This document shows, one piece after another, positions 46,017-58,700 of a stretch of DNA of 64,000 bases. The position numbers were made by a program, and so were the translations under genes. The stretch is from Cladosporium sp. IMV 00045 (taxonomy: Eukaryota > Ascomycota > Dothideomycetes > Cladosporiales > Cladosporiaceae), in contig MSJI02000715.1 in NCBI GenBank assembly GCA_001931905.2, positions 27,418 to 91,417 on the forward strand, written 5' to 3'. The notes under the pieces were generated by a model that saw nothing but the letters and a program-made list of their open reading frames with translations, did not search any database and was not told the DNA's origin. How positions within the stretch are numbered: position 1 is the first letter of the stretch; the number at the start of each line of letters is the position of its first letter.

Positions 46017-47193
46017 TCACATGATATCATCCTCATCCACATGCTCCCCCCGTCTGTTGGCCAAATACACCCTCCCACTCTCATACACGCCCAAATACAA
46101 CCCAGCGCCCATGAGCGTCCACACAGCCCTCAAAGCACCACCCCTAAACAAACCCTTCACACCTTGTTCCGCCACAATCTCCCTCGCGATCTGGAAACTC
46201 CCCTTGTCCGTCACGGGCTTGGTGACATTCTTGATACTCTCCTTGACACTCTCCTTCGCCTCCATGACAGTCTCTTTCGCATCCTGCACTGTCTTGCCCG
46301 TCGCGTCTACCAACGCCTTCTTCCCACCCTCCGTCGTCGGCTTCTGATCCGCAGCCGCACTTTCCGCCGCGGCAAGCATGATCCTCGTCTTAACCACATC
46401 CACCGGCGTGGTGATGACAGCAGCCACACTCCCCGCGGAACCCGCACTGACAGCGGTGATCATGCCACTCTCGTAAATACTCTTCGTCCTCGTTCCCCTC
46501 TCATCCCTATACCGTCTGATCGAATCCCGTATCCTCTCAAACATCGGGAACTGAATCGCCGTCATGGGCAAATTCCGACTGGCGAGCGCCGTGTAGCCCC
46601 GCCAGAGCGCGAGCGGGTTGCTCTGGAAGCGCTTGAGCGTCTGCACCGTGGCGTTGACGCGCGGTCGGTCCGCGCTCGAGTTGTCGACCATTTGTGCGTT
46701 TTGCTTGATCACTTCGGCGGGGGTGAGGATGGCGCAGGAGACGAGCTCGGCGGTCGCGGAGGCGGCGGAGTGGATTAATGGTTGAGGGAAGAGGTGGCCT
46801 TTGCCGTATTCTGGGTTGCGCTCGCTGAGGATCGATTTCACGCCTTCGTAGGTCGTGAAGAAGGCTCCTGCTTAATCATTGCAGGCTCGGTCAGCTCATG
46901 ACAGTCCCATGAAATCAAAAGCACATATCCCTCCTCCAGAGATGAAAAGACAAGGCCAACATACAAGACGGCAGCGTCGCCAAAATCACACTCCCCACGC
47001 CCTGATACACGCCGCGGAACATGGACCGACTGACTCTTGAGTCGACGCCATTTGTGTAGAGTCTCTTGAAATCCGGGCTCTGCAGGCGCGTCTTGACCGT
47101 GTCCAGCGGGTAGACGAGCAGGTCGACCGTGAAAGCCGCGAAGGCGCCCGCTATCCAGATGTCGGTGTTGCGCGCATTGCTGGGGTCGGACAT
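46017..47193 (-). CDS. Mitochondrial carrier, S-adenosylmethionine carrier-like
   Basis: I predict complement(join(46017..46870, 46965..47193)), 360 aa, with a 94-nt intron. The acceptor TTAAG was chosen because the next AG (CAGGAG) would create a stop at the junction. Three carrier repeats show the PX[D/E]XX[K/R] signatures: YPLDTVKTRLQ, TPAEVIKQNAQ and TPVDVVKTRIM. The first two repeats resemble yeast Pet8 / human SLC25A26, which import SAM into the matrix. An insert of about 50 charged residues precedes the final part of repeat 3 and is longer than in Pet8. The substrate assignment is inference from overall likeness. Confidence 0.85.
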
Positions 47194-47807
47194 TGACACC
47201 TGCTGCTCTTCGTGTCGTCGTTTTCTCGGTTTGGGAGGGTCTTGGGTGTTCTAGATCAGGAGATATTTGAGATGTTGCTGAATATGGATATTAGTCGCGT
47301 GAGACTTTTTGGGTTGTGGGAATCAGATCTCCAGATAAAAATTGAATCGTCGTGCATTGGGAAGCTCGATGGATCATGCATCTATGACGTCGTTGCAGAA
47401 GCGAACATGAACCCGGTTCGTCCGGTGCCGGCGTTGCCTTTCGCACCAGAGGAAGCAAAAGCCGAGATTGGAACTTGGAATCGTCCACCACCACCGTAGG
47501 TACATTCAAGGTTGACATTCGATCAATGCAATTGCTACCCTATTCTTATGAGTGTGGTGATCGAACGGCACACGCTGAAAGAGCGGACATTGCAAATGAG
47601 CATTGCGCAAAAGAATGCACGAGAATTGAGAGTGGCATTATCTATACTATAGTAGCACAACTCAAACGTAGTACAATCGACAAAACGGGCGGATTCAAAG
47701 ATCCAAAACAAGGGACGCTTATTGTACATGATCCATTGTGCTCCTCCTCCAAATGCAATGCGGGTATCTAACCAAAAAGCTCTCTTCCTCCACGTACCGA
47801 ACTTCCT
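47194..47807. other. Intergenic region, carrier / PHD gene
   Basis: These 614 bp contain the promoter of the carrier gene (minus) and the 3' flank of the DDT/PHD gene. No gene is supportable. Confidence 0.45.
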
Positions 47808-50800
47808 TCAATTCGCCGCATCACTCCCGGCGTGCTCATGCCCTTGCTGAGACGGCACTCCCAATTCCTTCTTGACGGGAATACTACCCTTCTCGCTCTG
47901 AGCGACTTGCACAGGACTAGGTGCGAGATTGGGCTGGAAGATGCCAGGGCCGTTGCTCGGAGTTCTCGCCATCATGGACGACGGCAGGGGCTGTTGAGCC
48001 GGGCTTTGGTCGTGCTTCTGCGGTATGGCTTTGCTGCCTTCTGGCCATGGACCTGACATGCCGTCTGCAGCGACGTCGGTGGCGGTGGCAGAGGCTGGGG
48101 CGGGTGGGGCTGCGCCGCTGTTCGTTGGGGTTTGGAAGCGCGGTGGAGCGGGGTACTGGTCTCCGTTGGAGGGTGTGGCTTGGAGAGGGGATTGCGCGAT
48201 TGTCTGTGTTGAGGCGCGGGGGATGGGTTGTGCTTGAGGTGGCGGTGACGACTTCGTGGGGGAGTGGCCAGCGTTGTTAGCGTAGCCGTTCGATGGTGGA
48301 GGGAAGGAAGCCATGGGGCTGTGCATGAGAGGCGATTGACGCGGCTGCGGCATTGGCTGGTTGGGAAAGTTGCCTGGCGATGAGGGCGGCGCACGCTTTG
48401 CCGGTGATTGGAAGCCATTCATGAGATGTGATGAGCTAGGCCTTTGAGATGGTTGCTCTGCTGCGCGGGCTGTTTGAGGAGGCGAATACCGTTGCAGTGT
48501 TGGGTGCTGCGTGTACGGATTGGGGTGTTGTTGTAAGGGTGGAGGCGAACTCATCGGATGAGACTGTCTGTTTGCTTGTGGACCGTGGCTGTATGTGGTG
48601 GGAGGCTGATAGCTTGGATGTCCGCCACTGCCTTGGATTGCATTTTCATGAGCATATTGGTGTTGATGCTGATGAGGATTCAATGCTGGATAGCTGGCCC
48701 CATTGGTAGGCGACATTGAACCCGCATTGGAAGGCCTTCTGGGTGGCGGCAGCGGGCTACCCTGCCATTGCTGTTGAGGCGCCTGGTGTTGCGCGTTGTG
48801 GGTTGGCGGAGGATAATAGGCCTGGTACGGCGGCTGGGGCATTCCTTGTGGATGGGCCTGTGATGGCACACCCACACGGTTTGCATAGCCTGGGTATTGT
48901 TGTTGCTGCTGATGGGCTTGCATCGGACCGTCCAGTTGCTGCTGCACATAAGCTGGCAACGCACTGCTCTTAGGTGCACTCGACGAAGACGGTCTGCTGT
49001 CGCTTCTATGAGCTTCAGGGCTCCCGCTTGACTTCCTGCCCAGCTTGAGTGATGGGATCTTTGGCTTCTTCGCATCCTCCTCTTTCTTCTTGCATGCATG
49101 ACAAATAAAGATGAAATCGTCTCTGCCAGCTTGATCTGGGGTAACACCGTGGCATTTGCTGTGTTGCCAAACATTGCAGCGGTCACAAGCCATAGAGTGG
49201 GTGCCGTCGTCCAGGTTTTCGCCATGCAGTCCGCACATAGCGCAGTCGAAGTACCAGTCGCTCTCGTCGTCCTGTAGTTCTTCGAGATCTTTCTGGAGCT
49301 GTTCCTTCTGTGTCTTCAATTGGCGCGATGATTGACGTTTGGTATTGTCGGTGCCATCGCCTTCTTGCGAGGCTTCACGCTCGCCCTCGCGCTCAAGTCT
49401 GGCGAGCTCCTCTTCTTGGAGAATGCGCTTCGACTCACGTTCCTTGAGACGCTGCTCGCGAGTCATCCTGCGAGACTCGTGACCCTACTTCTGGTTAGCC
49501 TTGCTTCCACATTGGAGTGTCAGATATACGAACCTCCTCGATCCTGCGAGCCTTCTCCTCTTCCTCGCGAGCCATGCGGATCTCGCGCTGCCTCTTCTCC
49601 TCAGCTTCGCGTGCGTCACGCTCTTCTTTCTCCTTGTCCGCTTTGACGGCCAGACGACTGGACCGCTTTGCGCCCACCATCTTCTGAAGATTCTCCAACT
49701 CGCGTTGTTTCTTCAATTGCTTCTGGCGCAAGGATTCGGCACGCTTCTCTAGAATCGGCAGAACATCATTCTCGATCGCTTGACGGAGTTGCTTCTCGTT
49801 CGGGTCGCGCGAGCGGAAGATGGTGGACAAGAACTCTTGGTAGTCCTCGAGGGTGATGGCGAGGCACTCCCAAGTGTTGTTGGTGAAACCAAAGTCTCCT
49901 TCCTGACCGTTTGACATGTCTTTCCCGTTGCTTATAACAGTATCATCTTGTGCACCTGCCTCTGCGTCGGCCATTTCCTCATCTTCCTCCTCTGGCTCTG
50001 ATTCCTGTTTGAAACGTTTTGATGAACGAGTGCCTCTGTTTCTTGGCTTTTCAGGCTTCTTGCTCTTAGCTTTTGGTTTGGCCTTCGGTTTTGGGGTTGG
50101 CAACGGTGGTGGTGGAGGCGCATCCGAGCGACGGTAGAGTCGGTTGTCATCCAGCACGTAGTATGATCGATCTTCCTTGTCCCAGCCAATGGGATCGATG
50201 CGCCAGCTTAGATGGTCCTCGTCTTCAGGCATGCGCTCGCGGATGCGAACCTCGTTGAAGAACGTCCATGTTGTCAACTGTTGCAATACGCGGATTCTGG
50301 TGAAGATGTCGAGTTCGTTGAACGGAGTGGGGTCCTCCTCATCGCCGAAGGGGTTGCGTTGAGGCGCCTTCGCCAGGTACTGTCGTCTTGTGTATTCGGC
50401 GAAAATTTCATGTCTTGGAAAGAAGTTAGGAGGGTGTTTGTACATTCAGTGAGGGAAGCAAACTTACGTCAGTCCTCGATGGGAGGAGACGGTCTTGAGC
50501 AGAGCGAGCCCGATCTGCGCGAGCTTCTCCGACGGTGAGGGCAAGAGACATTCATGTTCGAGATCCTATCATCAAAATCGGTCAGCATTTCAGTGCGCGA
50601 GAATATGTCTATCATTTGAGGCAGCGCGGGGCATGTCGGGAGTGAGGGTTGAGATGCATACCTCGATGTCAAAATCCTCGTCGATCTTGACGGCATCGCC
50701 GAAGAGGAAAATGTATTGCATCAGACTGGCAAACTCCCACATGTTCCGCAGCTCCTTCAGTGTTTCCGCGGTCTCGGGCGCCATTGCTGGTTCGGCGGGT

Positions 50801-50844
50801 GCATCGAGCTGGGCCTCCTCTGCCGAGCGCTTGTAGCGCGGCAT
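47808..50844 (-). CDS. DDT-domain and PHD-finger chromatin protein
   Basis: I predict complement(join(47808..49484, 49534..50413, 50468..50565, 50662..50844)), 945 aa, with three short introns in matching phase. The N-terminus has a DDT-like helical domain (MWEFASLMQYIFLFGDAV, HECLLPSP, THEIFAEYTRRQYLAKAP), followed by a WHIM-like region ending in DRSYYVLDDNRLYR (about 180). A charged coiled coil (about 290-450) is next, then a PHD finger near residue 468 with ligands in CAMCGLHG, ACDRCNVWQHSKCHG and FICHACKK. The C-terminal 400 residues are Pro/Gln-rich and disordered. DDT/PHD proteins usually serve ISWI-type remodelling complexes and read histone H3. The specific complex is not established here. 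Confidence 0.9.
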
Positions 50845-51261
50845 GGTGGTGGTTTGAAGGCGTTGCAACAAGGAGGGCGTGGTGATTTACAGTCGATATC
50901 GATGTGCGGCCGCGTGCGTATTATGATGGGCGATATTGACGCGGCGAGGTCGGAGAATGGGTTGGGTCGGAGAGGGTGTGCATGCGCTTTTGCAGACGGC
51001 GTTGGCGTTCGTACAAGTCGCGGTTAGGGCGCGTCAGGTCGTTCTTTCTGGACTGCCGCTGCTCCTTCTCTCGTCAGCGCGGGCAGAATCCACCGCGGGC
51101 GTCTCGGCCCGTCCCCAAGATGACCCAGCTGACTGGGACGAGCACCTCAATGGACGTGTCAGATCAGACCACTCTGGAAAGAATGCTATTTCTTCAGTGG
51201 CATAGGACATAACTTTTACACTGTTAGCTCCATAACAGTCTTATCAATTACAGTATTCACC
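50845..51261. promoter_or_regulatory. Divergent promoter region PHD gene/ferroportin
   Basis: These 417 bp lie between the start codons of the two genes. No GATA-rich iron-response cluster stands out by eye. Confidence 0.4.
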
Positions 51262-52819
51262 ATGCCATCTGCATCCGACGAGGATGACCAAGAAATCCTG
51301 CTTGCAGAATCGCAGCCCGAATCGGAGACAACATCAGCCACTGAACATGGACATATCTGTCGTCGACTGTACACATCCCACGCACTATCCACATGGAACT
51401 CACGAGTCTTTGAATTTGGAGCGTTCCTTTTCCTCGCCAAGATCTACTCTCACACGCTCCTACCAGCTTCTGTCTACGCCCTTGCACGAGCCGCTTCCGC
51501 AGCACTGTTCTCGCCATGGCTTGGGTCATATATCGATAGGGCTGATCGATTGAAGGCTGTTAGAATTTCAATTGGTATGCATATTCTCCATCGCTTTCTT
51601 GAGAGCCGCGGGCTGACTCTTTCAAGTCGGCCAACGTTTGCCTGTGGTAGCATCATGCGCTGGCTTTGTGGTCCTCCTGCTTTATCTAGACTGGGCTCAA
51701 TCACCAATTGGGAAAGGGATTGCTCTCTTCCTTCTCTCGTCACTGGCTTGCCTGGAGAAGCTAAGTGCAGTTTTGAATACCATCTCAGTAGAAAGAGATT
51801 GGGTAGTTGTCGTAGCCGGGACCGATGAAACACGACTCGCCACTATGAACGCGCAGATGCGTCGGATCGACCTTTTCTGTAAATTGGTTGGACCACTCGC
51901 CATATCACTGGTGGACTCTTATTCCACTCGCGCGGCAGTACTTGTCGCAGCAAGCATGAGCACCACTTCAGTCTTGATCGAATATCTTGCCATCGCTCGC
52001 GTCTACCAATCTGTTCCGGCATTGCGGGTTCCCAAATCGACGGAAGAATGCGTTCTGAGCGACCAGAACATTACAATGAGCACTCGCCTGTCAAACAACA
52101 TCAGCACGCTGCTGTCATACTTCCGCCACCCGGCGTTCCTGCCATCTTTCGCCCTCGCCTTGCTTTACTTGACAGCCTTGTCATTTTCCGGACAATTCAT
52201 CACATACCTCCTTTCGCAAAACATCAACAGCGCTACAGTGGCTCTTTTCCGCGGCATCGCAGCCTTCTTCGAAATGTCCGCCACATGGCTCGGACCCTGG
52301 CTGACCAAACGCATCGGCGCAGTACGCTCTGGCATCTGGTTCCTCAACGCCGAGCTACTCTTCATCACCCTGTCATGCGCCATTCTGTGGATCCCAGCGT
52401 CTCACGCCCCAAGCAGTGCCACAACGCTCGCACTCGTCCTGTCCGTCATCTTCAGCCGAACAGGCCTGTGGGGCTTCGACTTGAGCGCGCAGCTCATCAT
52501 CCAGGACGAAGTCGAACCCAGCATGCGCGGCACTTTCTCTAGTCTCGAAGCCTCGTTTCAGAACGTCTTCGAAATGCTCGCCTTCCTCTCGACAATCATC
52601 TTCCCCCGGCCCGAACAGTTCAAGTATCCCGCTGCCATGTCTGCCGGGGCGGTGGGAGCGGCTGCGCTGCTTTACGCGTGCTTCGTCCGCGGCCGCAGAG
52701 GGCACTTGCTTCACATGTCCAAATGCTTGGATCGCCAGGACCGCGCAAAGCATCGTCAAGCGGAGTGGGAGAGTGAACCTTTGAACAACATCAACATCGA
52801 ACGGGAAGAAACTGGTTGA
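51262..52819 (+). CDS. Ferroportin-like iron exporter (SLC40 family)
   Basis: I predict join(51262..51574, 51627..52819), 501 aa, with a 52-nt intron (GTATGC, branch GCTGACT, TCAAG). The junction reads RISI-V-GQRLPVVAS. The family signature ISVERDWVVVVAG is present near residue 175, as is FEFGAFLFLAKIY in the first membrane segment. About ten hydrophobic segments are visible. FSRTGLWGFDL and FSSLEASFQNVFEMLAF match the C-terminal half of ferroportins. Animal and plant members export iron or other divalent metals from the cytosol. In fungi the membrane (plasma or vacuolar) is uncertain. Confidence 0.93.
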
Positions 52820-53114
52820 TCCAAAAGGCCTGTGAGCCTTGCTCTGTACACCTTCTAAATACCTACGCTAAAAAGAAACAAAAAGAGTGCCACCTGCGTT
52901 CGCAGCAGTTATAAAAGGCGGATATCATCGCATGTTTGTCCAAATCCCTCCCTCCCAAACCCAACACACCCCAAGGCATCAAACGCCAGATGTCAGTATC
53001 CACAAAACTCCAATCCCACCGGAAAAAAATAAAACAAAAGAATACCCACAACCCCGCATCCCCCAACTCCCTAAACCCAGTAATCGAAGAAGACAAAGAA
53101 TAAATAGAAACCCC
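52820..53114. other. Convergent 3' intergenic region, ferroportin / small hypothetical gene
   Basis: These 295 bp lie between the two stop codons. The sequence is A- and C-rich on the plus strand and no gene is visible. Confidence 0.45.
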
Positions 53115-53576
53115 TCAAACCTCCCCACAAAGCACCTCCTCAATCCCCCCCAATGCCACTCCCAACCTCGGCCTAGGCTCCACAACGCCCACCAACGCGC
53201 CGTCGAACTGGAACCTCTCCTGCTCCTGCTCTAACTCGACGCAAGATTTCTTCCTTCGAATCACCCTGCTCGAATAAGCACCTTCCCCTTGCTGACACTG
53301 TTGCTCCGCGGAAAGCACAGGCGAGACGCAACCACCGCCGAACGTGAAGCCCGCGAAGCCGGGGAAGGGTTGGGCGGTGGAGAGGGTGGGGGAGGTTGTG
53401 GGGGAGGTTATTGATGAGGATGAGGAGGTGGTGCTGTTGCTGGTGGATGTCGTGCTGAGGGGGGAGAGAGGGTCGGGGTGGTGCTCGGTTTGGCGGGTGG
53501 GGGAGTGGGAGTGGGAGAAGGCGGTGCGGAGTTTACGGAGCGATTTGCTCGGGGAGAGACGGCGGGCGGAGGGCAT
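53115..53576 (-). CDS. Small conserved hypothetical protein
   Basis: Single exon, 153 aa. The start MPSARRLSPSKSLRKLRTAF is basic. Residues 25-70 are a Ser/Thr/Pro-rich low-complexity stretch, then a Gly-rich segment (FAGFTFGGG). The C-terminus RRKKSCVELEQEQE...VEPRPRLGVALGGIEEVL resembles a short motif recurring in hypothetical ascomycete proteins, which is why I accept it as a gene. The function is unknown. It has no signal peptide and no membrane segment. Confidence 0.65.
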   Translation of the reverse strand: MPSARRLSPSKSLRKLRTAFSHSHSPTRQTEHHPDPLSPLSTTSTSNSTTSSSSSITSPTTSPTLSTAQPFPGFAGFTFGGGCVSPVLSAEQQCQQGEGAYSSRVIRRKKSCVELEQEQERFQFDGALVGVVEPRPRLGVALGGIEEVLCGEV

Positions 53577-55779
53577 TGTTGGCTGGGTTTGGGTTTGGGT
53601 GTGGGTGTTGTGTGTGTGGTTGCGTTCGTGGTGGTTGTATAGGATATTGCTCAGGTTTACAAGGTCGCTAAACCAAGTTGGATGTGGTGTGCTCTTCTGG
53701 CGATGTTGATGTTGCTGATGGGAAAGAGTGTGTCTCGTCTTTGCGGCCTGCCGATATGACTTGATTGATGTTGATTGATGTTGTGTGATTGTGTGTGTGT
53801 GTTGTGTTGTGTATTGCGTATTGCGTGGAGCAGAAGCAAGATAACTCTTTCAAGACAGCAAGAGAGTGATGTTACCCCAAAATAGAGACAAGATATGTCG
53901 TCAATATCCAGCCTCCTCACAAAGCCAATATCAATGTAATCAATGCCGTAGATCCCCAGCCCCGTCGCCCAGCAGCAAGCGTTGCTCGGCAGATGAACTT
54001 GACGCAGGTCAGAAGAGAGCCAGAAGAGGAAATCGCAGCGAAAGAGAGAGAGACGGTGGAGAGTGAGACACGTGTCAGATGATGATTCTTTCCAACCTCC
54101 CAGCGAGAGGGATTGAGACAGATAGCGACGAGAGGAGCGGCGGTGACGGCGACGAATAGGCAAAGGAAGAATGCTCGCGTGACTAGAATGTCTTGAGTCG
54201 TGTTTCTCGTTCTCGATATCGATCCAAAGTTGAGAAATCCGGTAGTAGCGATGTGTGCAGGTAGGTATGATAGGTATACTTGAACAGAAAACCAAAAACA
54301 AAACGTAAAACCTCGCCCTTTCAGACCAAGGACTTGCCAGCTATTATCTACCCTCCAACTCCGTCGTGCCAAAAGAGGGAGACGACGACGTCCTTGTAAT
54401 CTTATCACATCCCCCTCCTCCTCCCCCTTCTTACGCTTTGGGAAACCCTGATCTGCAAGGATTCCTGCAAGCCAACCCTGCAGAGGTCGTAACGCAAGCG
54501 CAAAAGTGGAGCGGGGACGGCGGAGAAGATGTGGTTTCAACGTCGCCGCGTAAAGAAAGTGTCACAGCGATTGCAGTATGTCCATCTTCCATCAATGCCA
54601 TCGACGATCAGGAATATAGTCTCTCGAAAAATGCATCCGGCTACTGAAAGTTGGAGAGAGAGTCCGTGAAGATGTGTGTTGTTGTTGTCCGACTCTCGTC
54701 TCTCCACCAACCAAGAATTGTCTCACAGCACAAGCGGCTTTTCTGCTTTCTCAAATCCTCACGCTAAAAGAAATGGGGGATTCAACTCATTAGGGCTCTC
54801 TCGGTAATCTTGTTAGCCTCACCACAACGACCCATGTGAATTCCAAAACTAAGAATCCTCCATCAAAAGCAAAGGTACGGAAAAAGGAGGTTTCTTGATG
54901 TAGCAGTATGAGGACTGACGCTCATGCATTTGTTGCGCGGTAGAGTTCTGATAAGATACAAGTTATTTAAATAACCAGTAGTGTTTTGGCGTTTCGACCC
55001 CATCCACCTGTAACAGGAGACAGAGATTGCGTCAGAAATCCTACCTAACATGCTAACGTCTCAGAAGTTCGTTTTGCGAGCCGGTAGGGGGAGATATTAA
55101 GTTGGTACTGTTACAGTAGAGACGAAGTCGCGGATAGATTGAGTTATCCTTCCCTCTCTCATCCCACTTCTGCGATACCGCGTATCCTTCAACCCAAAAA
55201 GTAATTGTGGCGATGTTCTCTGAAGGGGCTGGTAATTACGATACCATACCCTACACGATACGACCGTTTGAAGCTGCCCACCGCGGAAATGAGTTTGACC
55301 CAGTGGCTGTGCCATGTCAACACGTGACAAATATGTACATGGCCCTTCCTACATTCGTATTGCTTGGAAGAAGTTCACCAACGACCATACTGAACAGAGT
55401 GCACGTTGCTGTGACTTTTGCACATGCATACATGTAGACGTTCCAATTGAAAAAAAAAAACATCGGCAATTCGAATTGCTACAATTCCGTAATTACATCC
55501 ATCCCCATTTCAGAAACGAAAGAAAACACAAAACGCCACCGCTATGCAATTCTCAACACCATGTACATACTTCGTTCGGAAAAAAAAAAGACCGATGGAT
55601 CAGTCAATGCGTGCACAAGATCTTCCAGCAAAGCCTTTTCGCTGCGTCAATAATGCCTCCATGAAAAGAAACCGCCATGTATCCGCCTTGACTGTCTAGA
55701 AAGCGATGATTCAGCATCATCATTCACCGCAGAAGCCAGACACCGAACAAAAGCAAGAAAGAAAACAACCAACTCTCCC
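53577..55779. other. 2.2 kb intergenic region downstream of CCH1
   Basis: This contains a TG-rich microsatellite (about 53783-53815) and leader/promoter sequence of the small gene. Open frames up to 214 codons on the minus strand have no family resemblance. From about 54650 the sequence is AT-richer and gene-free up to the CCH1 stop. Confidence 0.5.
53783..53815 (+). repeat. TG-rich microsatellite
   Basis: Imperfect TGTG/TTGTG repeat. Confidence 0.55.
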
Positions 55780-58700
55780 TTAAGACCCTCCACCAGGCGG
55801 CAAACTCTTCGAACTCGCCTGCCTGGGCAAACTCGGTCTCCTCTGCGCACTGCCGGGCCTACTCGAACTCCCCTGCCTCTGCTGCGCAGCAGCGCCACTC
55901 GGCCTCCTCGACCCCGCAAGCTCGCCATAAGTATGCCGATGCGTCGTCGCGCTGCGTCTCATACTCTCGCCCCAAGCACTCGCACCAAACGTATCCATCT
56001 GACTAACCGCGCTGCCCGCGCGACTCCTGCCGCCCACGCCCGCGTCGCTGCCGAGCATCGGGCTGCCGGGCGGGGAAGCGGCGTGCTCGAGCGCGGCGGC
56101 GAAGTGCCAGTCGGGGTGGGCGTGGGCGCTGGAAGGGGAGGGGCGGTGTTGAGAGGGGGAGGATTGCAGAGAGCTTGTCCCCCCGCGGGTGGGAGAGTGG
56201 GTGGGCGTGGTTTGGATGGAGTTGCTGCGGTTGGCGCGCGTGTCGCGCCGCGACCAGCCGGAGGAGGGCTCGTCGTAGTCTCCTCCGCTGCCGGATTCGG
56301 AGGGGCTGGGGGCGCGACCGACGCCGAGGCTGTTGTGGGAGCCTTCGGCGGGGGAGTCGGGGGAGTCGTCGACTTGGGTGATGCTGACGGAGGGGACGTG
56401 GAGGGTTTTCTTGCTCTTGTCCTTGGTGACGTCGTCGCCTTGCTCGTCTTGGACGAAGATTTCGGGCACGCCGAAGGAGGGCACGGCGGTCATGCGGGCG
56501 GATTTCTTGCTGTCGATGGCGCGGCGGAAGCGGCGCGACCAGTAGAGCGTGTCGAAGAAGCCGACGACGATGTTGCGGTTGACGGCCTCTTCGACGCGCT
56601 GCAGGCGGGCGCGGCGGCGGAGGAATTCTTCGAGTTTCAAGCTTCGGTTGTCGTTGATGACTTTGTAGTGCGCCAGGATCATGAGCAACGTGCCGAACGC
56701 GATTCCGCGGTCTGGGTCGGCGGATACGAGCACCTCTTCATAAAAGGTGTTCATCCTGACTCGTCGACGGCGGATCTCGTCCACGGGGATCTCATTCAGT
56801 TTCGCATTTAACTTGGCGAGGTCAAGTTTCTTCGGCTCATAAGACGAAGCGCCATCAAGAGCCATCGAAGTCGTCCGATACAGTTGGTCGTCGACCTGGC
56901 AATCTTCCATGAACGCCCTCACCGTGAAGTCGCCGTCATACACCCTCATCTCGAAGACACCCGACAACTCGCCCAAGAAGCGCGGGAATGCCTCCTTCGA
57001 AATATACCCCGTCCCCACAGGATCAAACTCAGCCCAAGCCTGCTTGTAGCGGCGGATCTCCTCCCTACTAATGATGGAGAGGCCGCTGCTGCGCTGGTAG
57101 ACGTACGAGAAGCTCTCGTAGATCAGCGAGATGAACATGTTGACGAAGATGTACATGCTCAGGATGTTCCAGGAAATGAAGAGGGCGCGCGCCCACTGCT
57201 CGCTGCCGCAGTCGCCGTCGAAGTAGCGTTCGCCCACGGTGCAGTAGGGGGCTTCGATTTCGGCAAAGTCTTCCATGAGCCCGTTCCACCCTTCTCCCAC
57301 GCTTGTTCTAAAAAGCAGGATGAGCGCCTTGGGGACGGTGCGGAAATTGGTGTTTTCGCTGGTCTCGTCGCCAAACCGGGTCAAGCCGAAGACTTGGACG
57401 AATGCGATGGCGTACACGAGGAAGAAAACAAACCAAGTGGCCAGGAGGTTGACGATCGACCCAAGACTGGCGGCACCAGTTTTGAAGAGCTGATCAAGTT
57501 GGTTGTTTCTCGGGATGATCAGCAAAGCCACCGAGACCAGGAACAATTTCTGGAATTGAATGAAGGTGCGTTCGCGATATTCTGCCAACAGCATGAGTGT
57601 GGTAATGAAAGTTCCGGATATCGCGAAGAGAGAATATACGTCCCAAGCGCTGCGCCTGAAGCGAATCCAGGAGAGACCGATGATGCGGATGACGATGTTT
57701 GCGATGTAGACGAGGGTGAAGATGAGGAACATGAAATCCCTCGCTCGACTCCACGCATCAGGCTCCGGATAGAACTCGAGCATCAAAAGGATGAGATGCA
57801 CGATGAGCAGAGCAGTAATGCTTCTCTGCCAGCGTCCGTTCTTCGTGACAGCACGTCTGTAACACCACTCATGCCAAGTCTCGCGCTTCTCGTTGGGAGA
57901 CGGACGCTTCGAAGGCGACACCTGACGCAGCAGCTTGCGCAACTCCAGCCATGATCTCTGCTCGGCTGTGAGGAAAGCAACACCAGTCTGCTCAGAGTAA
58001 TTGCGCATGAAGACAGAGACGAACAGCGTCAGAATGAACACCGCGCCCAGCAAATTGAACACGATAAAATAGACCGCGTTGCCCTGAGTGGCGAAGTCGT
58101 CGGGCTGTGTGAAGATGCCGGTGGCAGACTGGCCGCTCCACATCACATCCACCCAGCCTTCCTGAGACACGATTTGGAAAAGGATGAAGAGTGATCCGCC
58201 GAAGCTGTCGAAATCGTAAAAGTCGTTCTCGACCACCCGTGGTACGAGGATGTCCCAATTGTAGGGACTGTCAAGGAACTCGCCCGTGCAATCGGTCAGG
58301 TTCGTGATACTAGCATCGCCATCGTTGCAAGCCTGAAACTGCCCAGCGAATAGATTGAGTCCGTAGATGGCGAAAGGGATCAGCAAACTCAGCGAAACCA
58401 GAGCGGCCGACGTGAGCTTCCAGATGCCCTGCACGATCAGGGAGTGGAAAGTGTTTCTAGCACTATCGCTGACGTTGAGGAGCCGAAGCGCCCTGAGAGC
58501 TTTGAATGCGCCAACGGCGCGCGATCCACTGCCAGGATCTGTCAGGTAGGTAATGACACTGGCCCAGAGGGTGCCGAGCACGATGCCATCAATGAGACCC
58601 CAAGAGCTCCGAAAGTACGCGTTTGGCGCGAAGAAGGCACCGTCGGCGATGATCTTGATGATCGCTTCTACAGTGAAAAGCGCTGCAAACCCAATGTCTG

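Noticed and set aside
46861..46874. Alternative acceptor CAG for the mitochondrial carrier intron
   Set aside because: It would create a TGA codon at the junction; the TTAAG three bases upstream keeps the frame and the family motif.
53657..54301. A 214-codon minus-strand frame
   Set aside because: It is low-complexity, overlaps a microsatellite and has no recognisable domain or plausible start context.
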